Notes: a model not told the origin generated them from the letters alone. A DNA stretch of 64,000 bases from a bacterium (GCA_019695305.1 JAIBAG010000011.1:1-64000), one strand, 5' to 3'. Counted from the first letter of the stretch, positions 51,158 through 60,111 are shown. Numbers and translations are program-made.

Positions 51158-52183
51158 ATGTCCGATAAACCCCACATAGCCATTGTATTATCCGACCCAG
51201 GCGCTGTTCAGGCTGTTTTACCTGTTTATCAGCATCTTAACAATCTCGATCGCTTTAACTTTACCTTTTTTCTATCAGGCTGGGCCCGCGAGCACACCTC
51301 ACAAATTGACTCGCCCATTGTATCATTAGGTTTGCGTTTAAAACCCATAGAGGTTATTGAAAAACTTGAAAACCTAAAACCGGCACTTTTATTAACAGGC
51401 ACCAGCAGTCATTACGAGTTTGAACAAGTATTTCGCAATACGGCTTCTAACCTTAATATTCCAAGCCTTGTTGTGATAGACCAGTGGAGTAATCTAGACC
51501 GCCGTTTTACCAATGCCTCGCGCGAGCTTTTTGAAATGACCGATTATATTTGTGTGATGGACGAAGCCACCCACAAAAGTTTTACCCGCGAAGGGTTTAA
51601 CCCCAAGCGCATTATTATTACTGGACAACCCTATTTTGAAAAGCTGGCAAGCCTTAAAAAGCAAACTTCTGCATCCAATGGTGTGTTATTTTTATCGCAG
51701 CCTGTAGAATACTTATTTGTAAATACCGGCATTCCCTTTCCCGAACGTCATCCTTTTTTGGATATTCTGGAAAGTCTTAAAAAAGTTTTTCCAACCGACA
51801 GTATTTATTTTAAACAACATCCCTTAGAAAAATGCGATGACGATTTTTTAAATGAACTGAAAGAAATTAAAGTACTAGAGGCCGAACGCGCGGTGTACAG
51901 TGTTTGGGGTTTGGCCAATACTGTAGTGGGTTATAATTCTACCTCGTTATTGGATGCCTTGGCTGTGGGCAAAAAAGTGGTGAGCATTGAACTTGTACCC
52001 TATGGTAAAAGTTTGGAACGTGCCTTCGATTTATTTGGTATTACTCGTATACCAATATCTAATAAAGAATTGTTGGAAAAAACTCTTGAAAATACGCCGC
52101 CGCCGCATGAGCATCCCTTTCAATCTCATATTGGCGCCACCCTACGCATTGCCGATTTAGCCATTAAAATGATTGAAAATTAG
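51158..52183 (+). CDS. GT-B-like glycosyltransferase or epimerase-like protein
   Basis: The 341-residue protein has a two-domain Rossmann-like layout: HIAIVLSDPGAVQAVLPVYQ at the N-terminus, then RIIITGQPYFEKLASLKK and the C-terminal VVGYNSTSLLDALAVGKKV. These patterns recall GT-B glycosyltransferases and UDP-GlcNAc 2-epimerases, in which the C-terminal Ser/Thr-rich loop binds the nucleotide sugar. No specific family was firmly matched. It overlaps the convergent hydrolase gene by four bases. Confidence 0.55.
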   Translation: MSDKPHIAIVLSDPGAVQAVLPVYQHLNNLDRFNFTFFLSGWAREHTSQIDSPIVSLGLRLKPIEVIEKLENLKPALLLTGTSSHYEFEQVFRNTASNLNIPSLVVIDQWSNLDRRFTNASRELFEMTDYICVMDEATHKSFTREGFNPKRIIITGQPYFEKLASLKKQTSASNGVLFLSQPVEYLFVNTGIPFPERHPFLDILESLKKVFPTDSIYFKQHPLEKCDDDFLNELKEIKVLEAERAVYSVWGLANTVVGYNSTSLLDALAVGKKVVSIELVPYGKSLERAFDLFGITRIPISNKELLEKTLENTPPPHEHPFQSHIGATLRIADLAIKMIEN

Positions 52184-53043
52184 AGTAAAAAATTTTTAAT
52201 TGCATTCGCAAATTCCTGCGGTTTTTCGTGATGAATCATGTGCCCACAGTTTTGAAACGTAATTTTTTGAGAATTTTTTGGAAAATATGACAGGCGCCTT
52301 TCCACTTCTTTTAAAACATCTTCAGGATTCCCCAACCATTTCCCCATTTCAGTATCTTGGGCCACAGCAAGCAAACAAGAAGCGGTGATTTTTTGCCAGA
52401 ACGGAATAATATTATGCATCTGAAACAAATAAGGATTTTTGCCCTTATGCTTAGGGTCGGCGGCAATCTGATAACCCGCGCGCACCTTTTTGCTCATATG
52501 ACGCGCCAAAAAAAGAGCGTATTCGTGCTTTAATTTAGGATTGGCCTTTACAAAGCGTTCGGCAATTTCTTTGATGGTTTTGTACGCTTTAAAAGGATGA
52601 ATTTCTTCTTCCAGCCATGTGCGCATGCGCTCTGGACCTAACTCTCCGGGCATGTCCATAATGCCGTATGCTTCGGAATTAATAAAATGACGAATCCTTT
52701 CCGGAAAAGTACCCGCATAAATAGACACCATATTCCCACCCATAGAGTGGCCGACGATATCGACGGGTTCATTAGGAGAAAAGTGATTTAAGAGCGCATG
52801 CACGTCGCCAATATATTCGTAGAAAAAATACCCCAGCTTATTTTTGGTATGTTGCGAATGGCCAAACCCACGCAAATCGGGTGCTATGCAGTAAAAATCT
52901 TTCTCTAAATGCTCGCATAAAAAATTGAAAGTGGATCCCATTTCCATCCAGCCATGGATTAAGAATAATTTCGGCTTTTTGGGAGAACCCCAGGTGGCAA
53001 TGCGATGCTTAAGGCCATTGAGTTTTATGTTAATGTGTTTCAT
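52180..53043 (-). CDS. Alpha/beta hydrolase
   Basis: The start is at 53043 (MKHINIKLNGLKHR), overlapping the previous stop as ATGA. The 287-residue enzyme has HGWMEMG near the oxyanion region, PDLRGFGHSQ, and VGHSMGGNMVS with the nucleophile Ser; the C-terminal HMIHHEKP gives the His. It belongs to the broad family that includes haloalkane dehalogenase-like and lipase-like enzymes; the substrate is not known. It is the last gene of a four-gene minus-strand operon. Confidence 0.85.
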   Translation of the reverse strand: MKHINIKLNGLKHRIATWGSPKKPKLFLIHGWMEMGSTFNFLCEHLEKDFYCIAPDLRGFGHSQHTKNKLGYFFYEYIGDVHALLNHFSPNEPVDIVGHSMGGNMVSIYAGTFPERIRHFINSEAYGIMDMPGELGPERMRTWLEEEIHPFKAYKTIKEIAERFVKANPKLKHEYALFLARHMSKKVRAGYQIAADPKHKGKNPYLFQMHNIIPFWQKITASCLLAVAQDTEMGKWLGNPEDVLKEVERRLSYFPKNSQKITFQNCGHMIHHEKPQEFANAIKNFLL

Positions 53044-53348
53044 TTTTGAGAGCCTGGCCACATATTTTCAATTTCTTGAGCCTGTAATGACTCAGTAAAT
53101 CTTTCCCATAAAATACCATTCACGTCTTTTTCGGCATCAAATGCTTTTGCCTCATCATCTTCCCAGCCCACATGTCGGAGGGTACCAGGATTTTCAGCTT
53201 TCCGGATAGAAAAATTAAGAGTGTTGGTACGCCAAAGTGCATATTCATTCTCAATAACAACAGTTGGTTCACACTCTAAACGCTTAGAATAATCTTGAAC
53301 GGATATTTCAATATCTTTGACCGAAAGAGCAATATGAAATTTTTTCAT
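53040..53348 (-). CDS. Vicinal oxygen chelate (glyoxalase-like) protein
   Basis: The 102-residue single VOC module begins MKKFHIALSVKDIEISVQDYSKRL, the usual opening with the metal-binding His, and contains NTLNFSIRKAEN and LRHVGWED. Proteins of this size form dimers that bind a metal and small acyl or toxin substrates. It overlaps both its neighbours by ATGA junctions, so it is translated with exodeoxyribonuclease III and the hydrolase. Confidence 0.7.
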   Translation of the reverse strand: MKKFHIALSVKDIEISVQDYSKRLECEPTVVIENEYALWRTNTLNFSIRKAENPGTLRHVGWEDDEAKAFDAEKDVNGILWERFTESLQAQEIENMWPGSQK

Positions 53349-54115
53349 GTCTTTAACTCAATCCCCACCGGACAATGATCCGACCCCATCACATTAGCAC
53401 GAATACAGGCACTTTTAACACAAGCTTGCATGTTTCCCGACACGCAAAAGTAATCAATACGCCACCCTACGTTCCGGGATCTCGCCTGCATCCTATAACT
53501 CCACCAGGTGTAATTTTTAGGTTCCTTATTGAACATGCGAAACGTATCTACAAAATTAGCCGCTAAAATATTATCAAAACCTGCACGCTCCTCATCGGTA
53601 AATCCGGCATTAAAACGATTGGTTTTGGGATTAGCCAAATCAATTTCGGTATGAGCCACATTGAGATCGCCGCAAAAAATAACAGGCTTTTTCTTTTCCA
53701 GATTTTTTACAAAGTTAAGAAAAGCGATGTCCCACTGAACACGGTACTTTAAACGGGCTAGCTCCTCCTGTGAATTGGGCGTGTAAACATTCACAAGATA
53801 ATAATCTTTAAATTCCAGCGTCAGCACACGCCCTTCCTGATCGTGCTCGGCAATACCCATGTCGTAAATAACATTAAGAGGATCAACGCGTGTAAAAATA
53901 GCAGTACCCGAATATCCCTTACGCGCCTTGGAACTATTCCAGAAAGCGGCATAACTGTTTAAATGAGGCGCTTCTTTGGGCAAATCAATCTGACTTTGCT
54001 CGGCTTTGGTTTCTTGCAAACAAAGGATATCAGGATTTTCATCCCTTACATAATCGTTAAAACCCTTGCCGCAAATAGCACGGATACCGTTGACGTTCCA
54101 AGAGATGAGCTTCAT
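53345..54115 (-). CDS. xth: Exodeoxyribonuclease III
   Basis: The ATG at 54115 gives MKLISWNVNGIRA; a TTG two codons earlier is less likely. The 256-residue protein has LCLQETKAE (metal-binding Glu), FCGDLNVAHTEIDL, TWWSYRMQARSRNVGWRIDY and SDHCPVG with the catalytic Asp-His. It cuts abasic sites and removes 3' blocks in base excision repair. It is in an operon with the RF-like, VOC and hydrolase genes. The length is typical. Confidence 0.93.
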   Translation of the reverse strand: MKLISWNVNGIRAICGKGFNDYVRDENPDILCLQETKAEQSQIDLPKEAPHLNSYAAFWNSSKARKGYSGTAIFTRVDPLNVIYDMGIAEHDQEGRVLTLEFKDYYLVNVYTPNSQEELARLKYRVQWDIAFLNFVKNLEKKKPVIFCGDLNVAHTEIDLANPKTNRFNAGFTDEERAGFDNILAANFVDTFRMFNKEPKNYTWWSYRMQARSRNVGWRIDYFCVSGNMQACVKSACIRANVMGSDHCPVGIELKT

Positions 54116-54133
54116 GGGCAAAAATCTAGTGAA

Positions 54134-54553
54134 TTAATAATCGGATGTAAACGATTTACTGCGGTTATTTTTCTTAGCAGACTGATGTTTTTTGCCAGCC
54201 AGCATCTTTTCCTTAGCTCTTTTACTTCTTTTTCGCTTTTGCCGGCGGATTTTTTCGCGTTCGGCCACAATTTTTGCTTTTTTGCCCAAAACAATGGCTT
54301 CTAAACGCTCCACCAAGAGCCTTCGGGCCAAAAAACGGTTAAGAGCTTGAGAACGCGACTCGGCACATTTGATACGAATGCCCGAAGAAGGATGAAAAAG
54401 GCTTACCGCCACCGATGTTTTGTTGATTTTTTGACCGCCAGGCCCTCCACTGCGCACAAAATCCTCTTCAAAATCAGATTCATGCAGATTAAGCACTACC
54501 ATCCGGCGTTTTAAATCATCTAACTTGGCCTGTGATACCCCAAAATCGGTCAT
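54134..54553 (-). CDS. Stand-alone GGQ-domain peptide-release-factor-like protein
   Basis: The 139-residue protein has a GGQ motif (SGGPGGQKINKT, about 35-46), AESRSQALNRFLARRLLVE, and a basic C-terminal tail (REKIRRQKRKRSKRAKEK). It lacks the codon-recognition domain of RF1/RF2. Such GGQ-only proteins (ArfB/MTRFR type) rescue stalled ribosomes by hydrolysing peptidyl-tRNA. The basic tail would bind the ribosome channel. It is the first gene of the minus-strand operon with xth. Confidence 0.8.
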   Translation of the reverse strand: MTDFGVSQAKLDDLKRRMVVLNLHESDFEEDFVRSGGPGGQKINKTSVAVSLFHPSSGIRIKCAESRSQALNRFLARRLLVERLEAIVLGKKAKIVAEREKIRRQKRKRSKRAKEKMLAGKKHQSAKKNNRSKSFTSDY

Positions 54554-54564
54554 AAAAGTCTTCT

Positions 54565-54597
54565 ACACCATTCACCATCCACTATCCACCATCCACT
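54565..54597. repeat. GTGGATAGTG-type repeat, second locus
   Basis: ACCATTCACCATCCACTATC and following bases match the family at 26941-27017 in inverse orientation. It sits between the divergent GGQ and FPD-repeat genes. It may be a small mobile repeat. Confidence 0.5.
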
Positions 54598-54651
54598 TTT
54601 ATTTAAAAAAGAATAATTGGTGTCGGATAATGTTTTTGATAAACAAGAACA

Positions 54652-54966
54652 ATGAAAATACTTTTTACTCTCTTCTTTTTTCTTCTATCCACTGCCACTT
54701 TTGCCGCCGAATCTGTGGATAAAGGCTCTTGTTCGTATAATGGACATAAATTGTACGGAAAAATAAAAGTTGTTGATGCGTTCCCAGACATAAAAGTCCA
54801 GGTTGTTCAGGCATTCCCCGATGTTAAAGTTAAAACTGTGGATAACTTTCCGGATAAATGTGGAGAATGGCAAATGGTGCAAGATTTTCCAGACACTAAA
54901 GTGCAGTTTGTTGAATCTTTTCCCGATGTAAAAATACAATTTGTAAGTTCGTTTCCCGGATTTTAA
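54652..54966 (+). CDS. Secreted FPD-repeat protein
   Basis: A signal peptide (MKILFTLFFFLLSTATFAAE) is followed by a Cys pair (GSCSYNG and DKCGEW) and six FP(D/G) motifs at an 11-residue period: DAFPDIKVQ, QAFPDVKVK, DNFPDKCGE, QDFPDTKVQ, ESFPDVKIQ, SSFPGF. A short beta-solenoid or stacked hairpin is likely. The protein is widespread as an unnamed small exported family, but its function is unknown. No ribosome site is obvious. Confidence 0.65.
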   Translation: MKILFTLFFFLLSTATFAAESVDKGSCSYNGHKLYGKIKVVDAFPDIKVQVVQAFPDVKVKTVDNFPDKCGEWQMVQDFPDTKVQFVESFPDVKIQFVSSFPGF

Positions 54967-55094
54967 TCTTCTAAAAGAAATATTTTTTATTTTTAGAAAA
55001 AATCTCTTCCCTTTAAAAAAACTTTACGGTTACAATATTGAAAATTTCCGGTGAATGAAAACGGAACTAACCTCTAACTGGGTAAAATAAAAAC

Positions 55095-55247
55095 ATGGAT
55101 CAAACATTTTTATACTTAATCCCCGTTGTTTTAGTAGCTTGGGCCGGTGCCAGCTTTATGCTGTATAAAACGGAAATTTCTAAATCTCCCATGGGACCTA
55201 AAGTGCGTAGGCGCCGTCGTAACCGCCGTATTTTGGAATTGGAATAG
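55095..55247 (+). CDS. Small (50-residue) membrane protein with an arginine-rich tail
   Basis: This frame is short. It starts MDQTFLYLIPVVLVAWAG, with a membrane helix (about 5-24), then KTEISKSPMGPKV and RRRRRNRRILELE. The positively charged end would face the cytoplasm. A start at the ATG follows GTAAAATAAAAAC without a good ribosome site, yet the codon pattern and hydrophobic profile look real. It converges on nth (one base apart). No family was recognised. Confidence 0.45.
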   Translation: MDQTFLYLIPVVLVAWAGASFMLYKTEISKSPMGPKVRRRRRNRRILELE

Positions 55248-55248
55248 C

Positions 55249-55881
55249 TTAGTTTTTCTTCAAATAATCACAATCCTTTTGCAAAACACATACTTCGCAT
55301 TGTGGGCTACGAGCATGACAAACTTCTCGCCCGTGAGTAATTAAAAGATTAGTCACTTTTTTCCAGTTTTTAGAAGAAGTGGCAGCCATTAAATCTTGTT
55401 CTATTTTAAGTGGATCGGCATGATGAGTAAGCCCCAAGCGTTGTGATACACGAGCAACATGTGTATCCACACAAACCCCTACATTTATTTGAAAAGCTTC
55501 CGATAACACAACATTGCCAGTTTTACGTCCTACCCCGCGTAAAGTAACAAGTTCTTCCATGGTTTGCGGCACACGTCCGCCAAAATCTTTCACCAATTTC
55601 TGGGCACATTCCTTAATATTGCGTGCTTTATTTTTATAAAAACCTGAGGATCTTATCAGTTTTTCAATATCAGAAAGAGACGCTGCGGCAAGTTTTGCCG
55701 CCGTCCCAAACTTTTTAAAAAGTGCCGGTGTTAACGCATTAATTTGCTTATCGGTAGATTGGGCCGAAAGGATAGTAGCAATTAATAAATGAAACGGATC
55801 ACTATATTGAAGCGCTGTTTTGGCATGCGGGTATTCTCTTTGAAGTATTGTAAGAATTTTTTCCAATTTGGACATACCCAT
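55249..55881 (-). CDS. nth: Endonuclease III
   Basis: The 210-residue enzyme has the helix-hairpin-helix LRGVGRKTGNVVL with catalytic Lys, CVDTHVARVSQR with Asp, and the 4Fe-4S cluster CHARSPQCEVCVLQKDC (C-x6-C-x2-C-x5-C). It removes oxidised pyrimidines and cuts the strand in base excision repair. Its start overlaps the stop of the M48 gene (TAATG), so they are translationally coupled. Met3 at 55875 is an alternative start. Confidence 0.95.
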   Translation of the reverse strand: MGMSKLEKILTILQREYPHAKTALQYSDPFHLLIATILSAQSTDKQINALTPALFKKFGTAAKLAAASLSDIEKLIRSSGFYKNKARNIKECAQKLVKDFGGRVPQTMEELVTLRGVGRKTGNVVLSEAFQINVGVCVDTHVARVSQRLGLTHHADPLKIEQDLMAATSSKNWKKVTNLLITHGREVCHARSPQCEVCVLQKDCDYLKKN

Positions 55882-56822
55882 TACTTTTTGACACCTTCAA
55901 TTATTTTTTGATTGTTTTGAATATCGTGTGCCTCGGCAAGCCAGCCTTCTAAATTAGAAGCCCGTTCTCCATTTGAAGGATGCGACGAAAAGAAATTATA
56001 ATCTTTACCATCTTTACGCGAAGCTGCACGTTTCCATACGTCAATAGCCGCTTCGGGTTTATAGCCCGCTTTAGTCATGTAATAAAAACCCACTTGATCG
56101 GCTTCTCGCTCAAACTTACGTGAATAACTGGGCATAGTAAGATTAACTCCCAAGCTCACCATTTGATCAAAACCTTGCTGCCATTCACCACCTACCGTTT
56201 GCCCTACGGCCACACTGGCAATGGCACCCAAAATACCAAAGCTTTGCATGGTAGACGCACGGCGCGTGACATGGCGCTGGGTAGCGTGAGCTATTTCGTG
56301 ACCTAGTACAGCGGCCAGTTCATCATCATTAGCCGGATTAATAAGCCCCTTGTCTTTAGAAAAAAGTCCCGTAAACACGCCAATTTTTCCTCCTGGTAAA
56401 CAGTAAGCATTCACCACATCGGGTTTATCGTAAATATGGACTTCGTAAGGGAAATTAGGCTTATCGGAAACAGTAGCAATTTTTTTAACAATATTTTCAA
56501 TGCGCGTTTTAACTGCAGCATATTCGGGTGGGTCAATAGCCACCTTTTTACGCTTAAATTCCTTCATCTGCTGCTCCTGCACCATTTCACCAATTTTAAT
56601 ATCGGTATCTACAGCATATAAATTGTACCCGTTGGTTTTATAATTGGTAAGACGAACGCCTTCTTTATTTTTAATTTTTTTACGGTTTTCTTGCGATTGT
56701 TGGTTAGTAACAGATCCGTTTTGATCGGAATAACTATAACTATTTTGAGGACGGGGGCCTTCGCCGCAGGAGATAAAGCCAAAACTAACGAGAACGCTTA
56801 AGCATAAAAATTTCTTTTTCAC
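55881..56822 (-). CDS. M48-family lipoprotein metalloprotease
   Basis: The GTG at 56822 follows TTGGAGG and gives MKKKFLCLSVLVSFGFISC, a lipoprotein signal (Cys19). LGHEIAHATQRH (about 174-185) is the HExxH zinc site; KFEREADQVGFYYM gives the third Glu ligand. FSSHPSNGERASNL closes the M48 pattern. The product resembles BepA/LoiP-like periplasmic proteases that watch outer-membrane assembly. It is followed by nth with a TAATG junction, and lies behind the long inverted repeat at 56841-57003. Confidence 0.85.
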   Translation of the reverse strand: MKKKFLCLSVLVSFGFISCGEGPRPQNSYSYSDQNGSVTNQQSQENRKKIKNKEGVRLTNYKTNGYNLYAVDTDIKIGEMVQEQQMKEFKRKKVAIDPPEYAAVKTRIENIVKKIATVSDKPNFPYEVHIYDKPDVVNAYCLPGGKIGVFTGLFSKDKGLINPANDDELAAVLGHEIAHATQRHVTRRASTMQSFGILGAIASVAVGQTVGGEWQQGFDQMVSLGVNLTMPSYSRKFEREADQVGFYYMTKAGYKPEAAIDVWKRAASRKDGKDYNFFSSHPSNGERASNLEGWLAEAHDIQNNQKIIEGVKK

Positions 56823-56840
56823 GCAAACCTCCAAGGTTAT

Positions 56841-57003
56841 TAATCAAAACCTGGTTGTATTTATTTTTTTGAAAAAATGAAGCCCTACCTTAAAGCCTTC
56901 ACTCCACAAGCACAATACGCTGTCTTCACAGAAATGGTGAAGGCGTCATCTTATAAATAGGCCTCTTTTTTTCAAAAAAATAAATACAACCAGGTTTTGA
57001 TTA
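56841..57003. repeat. MITE-like element with 37-bp perfect terminal inverted repeats
   Basis: 56841-56877 and 56967-57003 are exact reverse complements (37 bases each), separated by 89 bases that contain a second inverted pair (GCCTTCAC 56895-56902 and GTGAAGGC 56937-56944). It fills the gap between the acyl-CoA dehydrogenase stop and the M48 start, both on the minus strand. It may be a non-coding mobile element or a structured terminator/leader. Confidence 0.7.
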
Positions 57004-57044
57004 CACCCAGGGTTAAAATTTTCACATTATTTTTTAAAAAGGAA

Positions 57045-58781
57045 TCAAAACTCCACATCCATAGGAATTTTAGATCCATTGATAATGGATTTGGCACGCG
57101 CACGTACTAAAGGTAAAAATTCATCTACAAAAAAGAGTGCGGTTTGAATTTTAGCCGTATACGCGGGGCCCGTTTTTTTAAGACATACCACGGCCTGACG
57201 AAGCAACACATAGGTTACCACCACATGCCCGCAAATTTCCAAAAAGGGTGTAGCTCCCAATTGTGGCGTAATACGGTCGCCTCCCATACCCCATTCGGCA
57301 AATTTCATCACAACCGAACCCAAGGTATCGTTAGCCTCTTTTAAAGCCTTGCCTGCTTTTTCAAGTTCGGGAGTTGTAGAGAGTGATGAGGCAAAAGCAG
57401 ATATTTCTTCGTAGAGTTCGCGAAACATCTCGCCATTTTTAGATGGCAATTTGCGCGCCAATAAATCGAGGGCCTGAATCCCATTGGTACCTTCGTATAA
57501 CGAGGCAATTTTTGCATCGCGCATGTATTGCTCAATGGGATATTCGCTAATATAACCATAACCGCCATACACCTGCATGGCTATTTCGGTAGCTTTAAAG
57601 CCCATATCGGACGAATAGGCTTTGTAAACAGGCGTAAGGAGATCAATGCGGTTTTGCGCCTTAGCTTTTTGGGCAGCATCATTTGAATACTTGGCTACAT
57701 CGCCCATAAAAGCCGCTTCCATGAGCATGGCACGCAAACCTTCACTGATAGCTTTCATATACATCAAATTGCGACGCACATCGGGATGATTCACAATAGT
57801 GTTGCCACCCTGAGTACGATCGCGGGCATAATTTAAGGCGTTAAGATACACGCTGGAGGCAATAGCCATCCCTTGCACGCCCACCATAATGCGGGCTTCA
57901 TTCATCATCTGAAACATATAGCTCATGCCTTTTGATTGCTCGCCAACAAGATAACCACGGCAGGTACCTTTTTCTCCAAAATTAAGTGAGCAGGTAGCGG
58001 AAGCTTTAATGCCCATTTTATGCTCTACATTCACACAGCTAACATCGTTGGGCTTATCCAAGCTACCGTCTTCATTAACCCAAATTTTTGGCACAGCAAA
58101 AAGAGAAATACCCTTGGTACCCTGAGCATCCCCCACAACACGAGCTAAAACAAGATGGATGATATTGTCCGTCATGTTTTGATCGCCGCCCGAGATAAAT
58201 ATTTTGTTACCGCGAATGAGATACGTACCATCCTCTTGAGGGGTAGCGCTGGTTTTAATATCGCCCAAACCAGAACCGGCCTGGGGTTCGGTTAAACACA
58301 TGGTCCCCGAATATTCACCAGCGTACATTTTATGACAAAACTTGCGCGCTAAGGCTTGGGTTCCAAATGTTTCTATAAGATGAGCCGAACCGCGTGTTAA
58401 ACCGGGATACATAAAAAAAGAATAATTCGCTCCCGAAAAAAATTCGCAGCAGGCTGCCGTAATAAAAAGAGGCAAACCTTGTCCGCCCCACTCAGGATTT
58501 ACATCCATTCCTATAAAACCGTTTTGAGCATAGGTATGAAAGGCCTCTTTAAAACCATCGGGCACTTTTACCATGCCATTTTCAAGCTTGGTCCCTTGCT
58601 TATCGCCCACGGGATTTAAGGGTCCTAAGGTATCTTTGGTAAATTTGAGAGCTTCAGAAAGCACCATTTTATACATATCCACCGAGTGGTCGGCATACGG
58701 CGTTAGTGCCAAAATTTTGGAAATATCCAAGAATTCAAAGAGGTTAAACTCAAGATCGTTTAAGTTAGCAAGATAGGTCAT
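57045..58781 (-). CDS. Acyl-CoA dehydrogenase
   Basis: The ATG at 58781 gives MTYLANLNDLEFNLFEF; the frame is open from 58799. The 578-residue protein has MCLTEPQAGSGLGDIK in the middle domain, and YGGYGYISEYPIEQYMRDAKI with LYEGTNGIQALDLLARK near residue 445, containing the catalytic Glu. The length and extended C-terminal domain fit the long acyl-CoA dehydrogenases of beta-oxidation (FadE-like group with extra helical tail). It oxidises acyl-CoA to enoyl-CoA with FAD. It stands apart from other beta-oxidation genes here. Confidence 0.92.
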   Translation of the reverse strand: MTYLANLNDLEFNLFEFLDISKILALTPYADHSVDMYKMVLSEALKFTKDTLGPLNPVGDKQGTKLENGMVKVPDGFKEAFHTYAQNGFIGMDVNPEWGGQGLPLFITAACCEFFSGANYSFFMYPGLTRGSAHLIETFGTQALARKFCHKMYAGEYSGTMCLTEPQAGSGLGDIKTSATPQEDGTYLIRGNKIFISGGDQNMTDNIIHLVLARVVGDAQGTKGISLFAVPKIWVNEDGSLDKPNDVSCVNVEHKMGIKASATCSLNFGEKGTCRGYLVGEQSKGMSYMFQMMNEARIMVGVQGMAIASSVYLNALNYARDRTQGGNTIVNHPDVRRNLMYMKAISEGLRAMLMEAAFMGDVAKYSNDAAQKAKAQNRIDLLTPVYKAYSSDMGFKATEIAMQVYGGYGYISEYPIEQYMRDAKIASLYEGTNGIQALDLLARKLPSKNGEMFRELYEEISAFASSLSTTPELEKAGKALKEANDTLGSVVMKFAEWGMGGDRITPQLGATPFLEICGHVVVTYVLLRQAVVCLKKTGPAYTAKIQTALFFVDEFLPLVRARAKSIINGSKIPMDVEF

Positions 58782-58841
58782 GGGCCTTTTTTTATACAAA
58801 CCTCGCTTGATTTTCCAGCATTATTATGTGAGTTTGCCGCC

Positions 58842-60035
58842 ATGAGTAATGAGGCTATTTTAGAGCTAAAAATGAACCGGAAGGGCTTTGGTTTAAAAAA
58901 CGATATTAAAGAAGACTTAAAAGACCTTTATCACAGCGATATTATTGAAGAGCTTAAAAGCGCCGGTTACAGTAAAAATTTTGGAACTATTACCATCCAT
59001 TTGGCCCGTGAATTTGGTTTTTGTTATGGAGTAGACCGTGCCGTGGAACTAGCCTACGAAACCCGTAAACGTTATCCCGATAAAAAAATTTATCTCACCA
59101 CCGAAATTATTCACAACCCTTTAGTAAACACCAATCTCATCAACATGGGTGTTAAATTTTTGTCGGGGCCTTATAAAAGTGCAGAACTGGATGATGTACA
59201 CCCAAACGACGTAGTGATTGTACCCGCTTTTGGCACAACAACATCGCTACTCTCTCAGCTTGTCGATAAAAAATGTGAACTGGTAGACACTATTTGCGCT
59301 TCGGTAATTGTAGTTTGGAAACGGGTAGAAAAATATGCCAAGGAAGGTTTTACGGCCATTGTACACGGTAAATATTTTCATGAAGAAACCGAAGCCACTA
59401 CCTCGCGTGTGGCTGCCTTTAAAGGTGGTAAATATTTGGTGGTTTTTAACGAAACCGAAGCTCAGTATGTATGCGACTACATTGTAAAAGGCGGCAATAA
59501 ACAAGAATTTTTACAAAAATTTGCCAAATGCATGTCGGATGGATTTGATCCCGATACCGATTTAAATAAAATTGGCCTAGCCAATCAAACCACCATGCTG
59601 TCTTCCGAATCTCTTAAAATTGCAGGCATGATTAAAGACACACTCGTGCAAAAATTTGGAAATGATCATTTAAAAGATCATTTTATGTCATTTGACACCA
59701 TTTGTAATGCTACACAAGACCGTCAAAATGCCATTTTGGAATTTAAAGATAAAAAACCTGATCTTATTTTAGTGATTGGTGGCTATAATAGCTCTAACAC
59801 CAATCATTTATGCGAAATTGCCGAAAAAATTGCGCCTACCTACCATATAGACAGCGCTAAATGCGTTGAATCGGCCACACTTATTAAGCACAAGCCTTTT
59901 GGGCAAAAACATCAAATTGAAAGTAAAAACTGGTTGCCTCAAGGCAATATTTCCATTGGTCTTACAGCCGGCGCTTCTACACCTAACCAAGAATTAGGAG
60001 AGACCTTAAAGAAGATTCTTACGTTTAGACTATGA
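58842..60035 (+). CDS. ispH: 4-hydroxy-3-methylbut-2-enyl diphosphate reductase, long form
   Basis: The 397-residue protein carries the three cluster cysteines Cys61 (FGFCYGVDR), Cys152 (VDTICASV) and Cys288 (DTICNATQDRQ) and the substrate residues TTEIIHNP. It is the last enzyme of the MEP pathway, making IPP and DMAPP. An N-terminal extension of about 50 residues and internal insertions place it with the long forms known from cyanobacteria, plants and some other phyla. The stop codon is inside a 25-bp perfect stem. Confidence 0.92.
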   Translation: MSNEAILELKMNRKGFGLKNDIKEDLKDLYHSDIIEELKSAGYSKNFGTITIHLAREFGFCYGVDRAVELAYETRKRYPDKKIYLTTEIIHNPLVNTNLINMGVKFLSGPYKSAELDDVHPNDVVIVPAFGTTTSLLSQLVDKKCELVDTICASVIVVWKRVEKYAKEGFTAIVHGKYFHEETEATTSRVAAFKGGKYLVVFNETEAQYVCDYIVKGGNKQEFLQKFAKCMSDGFDPDTDLNKIGLANQTTMLSSESLKIAGMIKDTLVQKFGNDHLKDHFMSFDTICNATQDRQNAILEFKDKKPDLILVIGGYNSSNTNHLCEIAEKIAPTYHIDSAKCVESATLIKHKPFGQKHQIESKNWLPQGNISIGLTAGASTPNQELGETLKKILTFRL

Positions 60036-60081
60036 CAAAACAAATGGATGCATTGTTGCATCCATTTGTTTTGTCATAGTC
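60028..60081. terminator. 25-bp perfect inverted repeat spanning the ispH stop codon
   Basis: 60028-60052 and 60057-60081 are exact reverse complements around a TTGT loop. The ispH TGA (60033-60035) lies inside the left arm. The stem is AT-rich with no T run after it. It may act as an unusual terminator, an mRNA 3'-end stabiliser, or be a repeat insertion. A smaller hairpin ATCCCGTTTTTCGGGAT follows at about 60084-60100. Confidence 0.6.
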
Positions 60082-60111
60082 TTATCCCGTTTTTCGGGAT
60101 TAGAGGGAATC

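Noticed and set aside
60028-60081. Standard rho-independent terminator
   Set aside because: The stem is AT-rich and there is no run of T after it.
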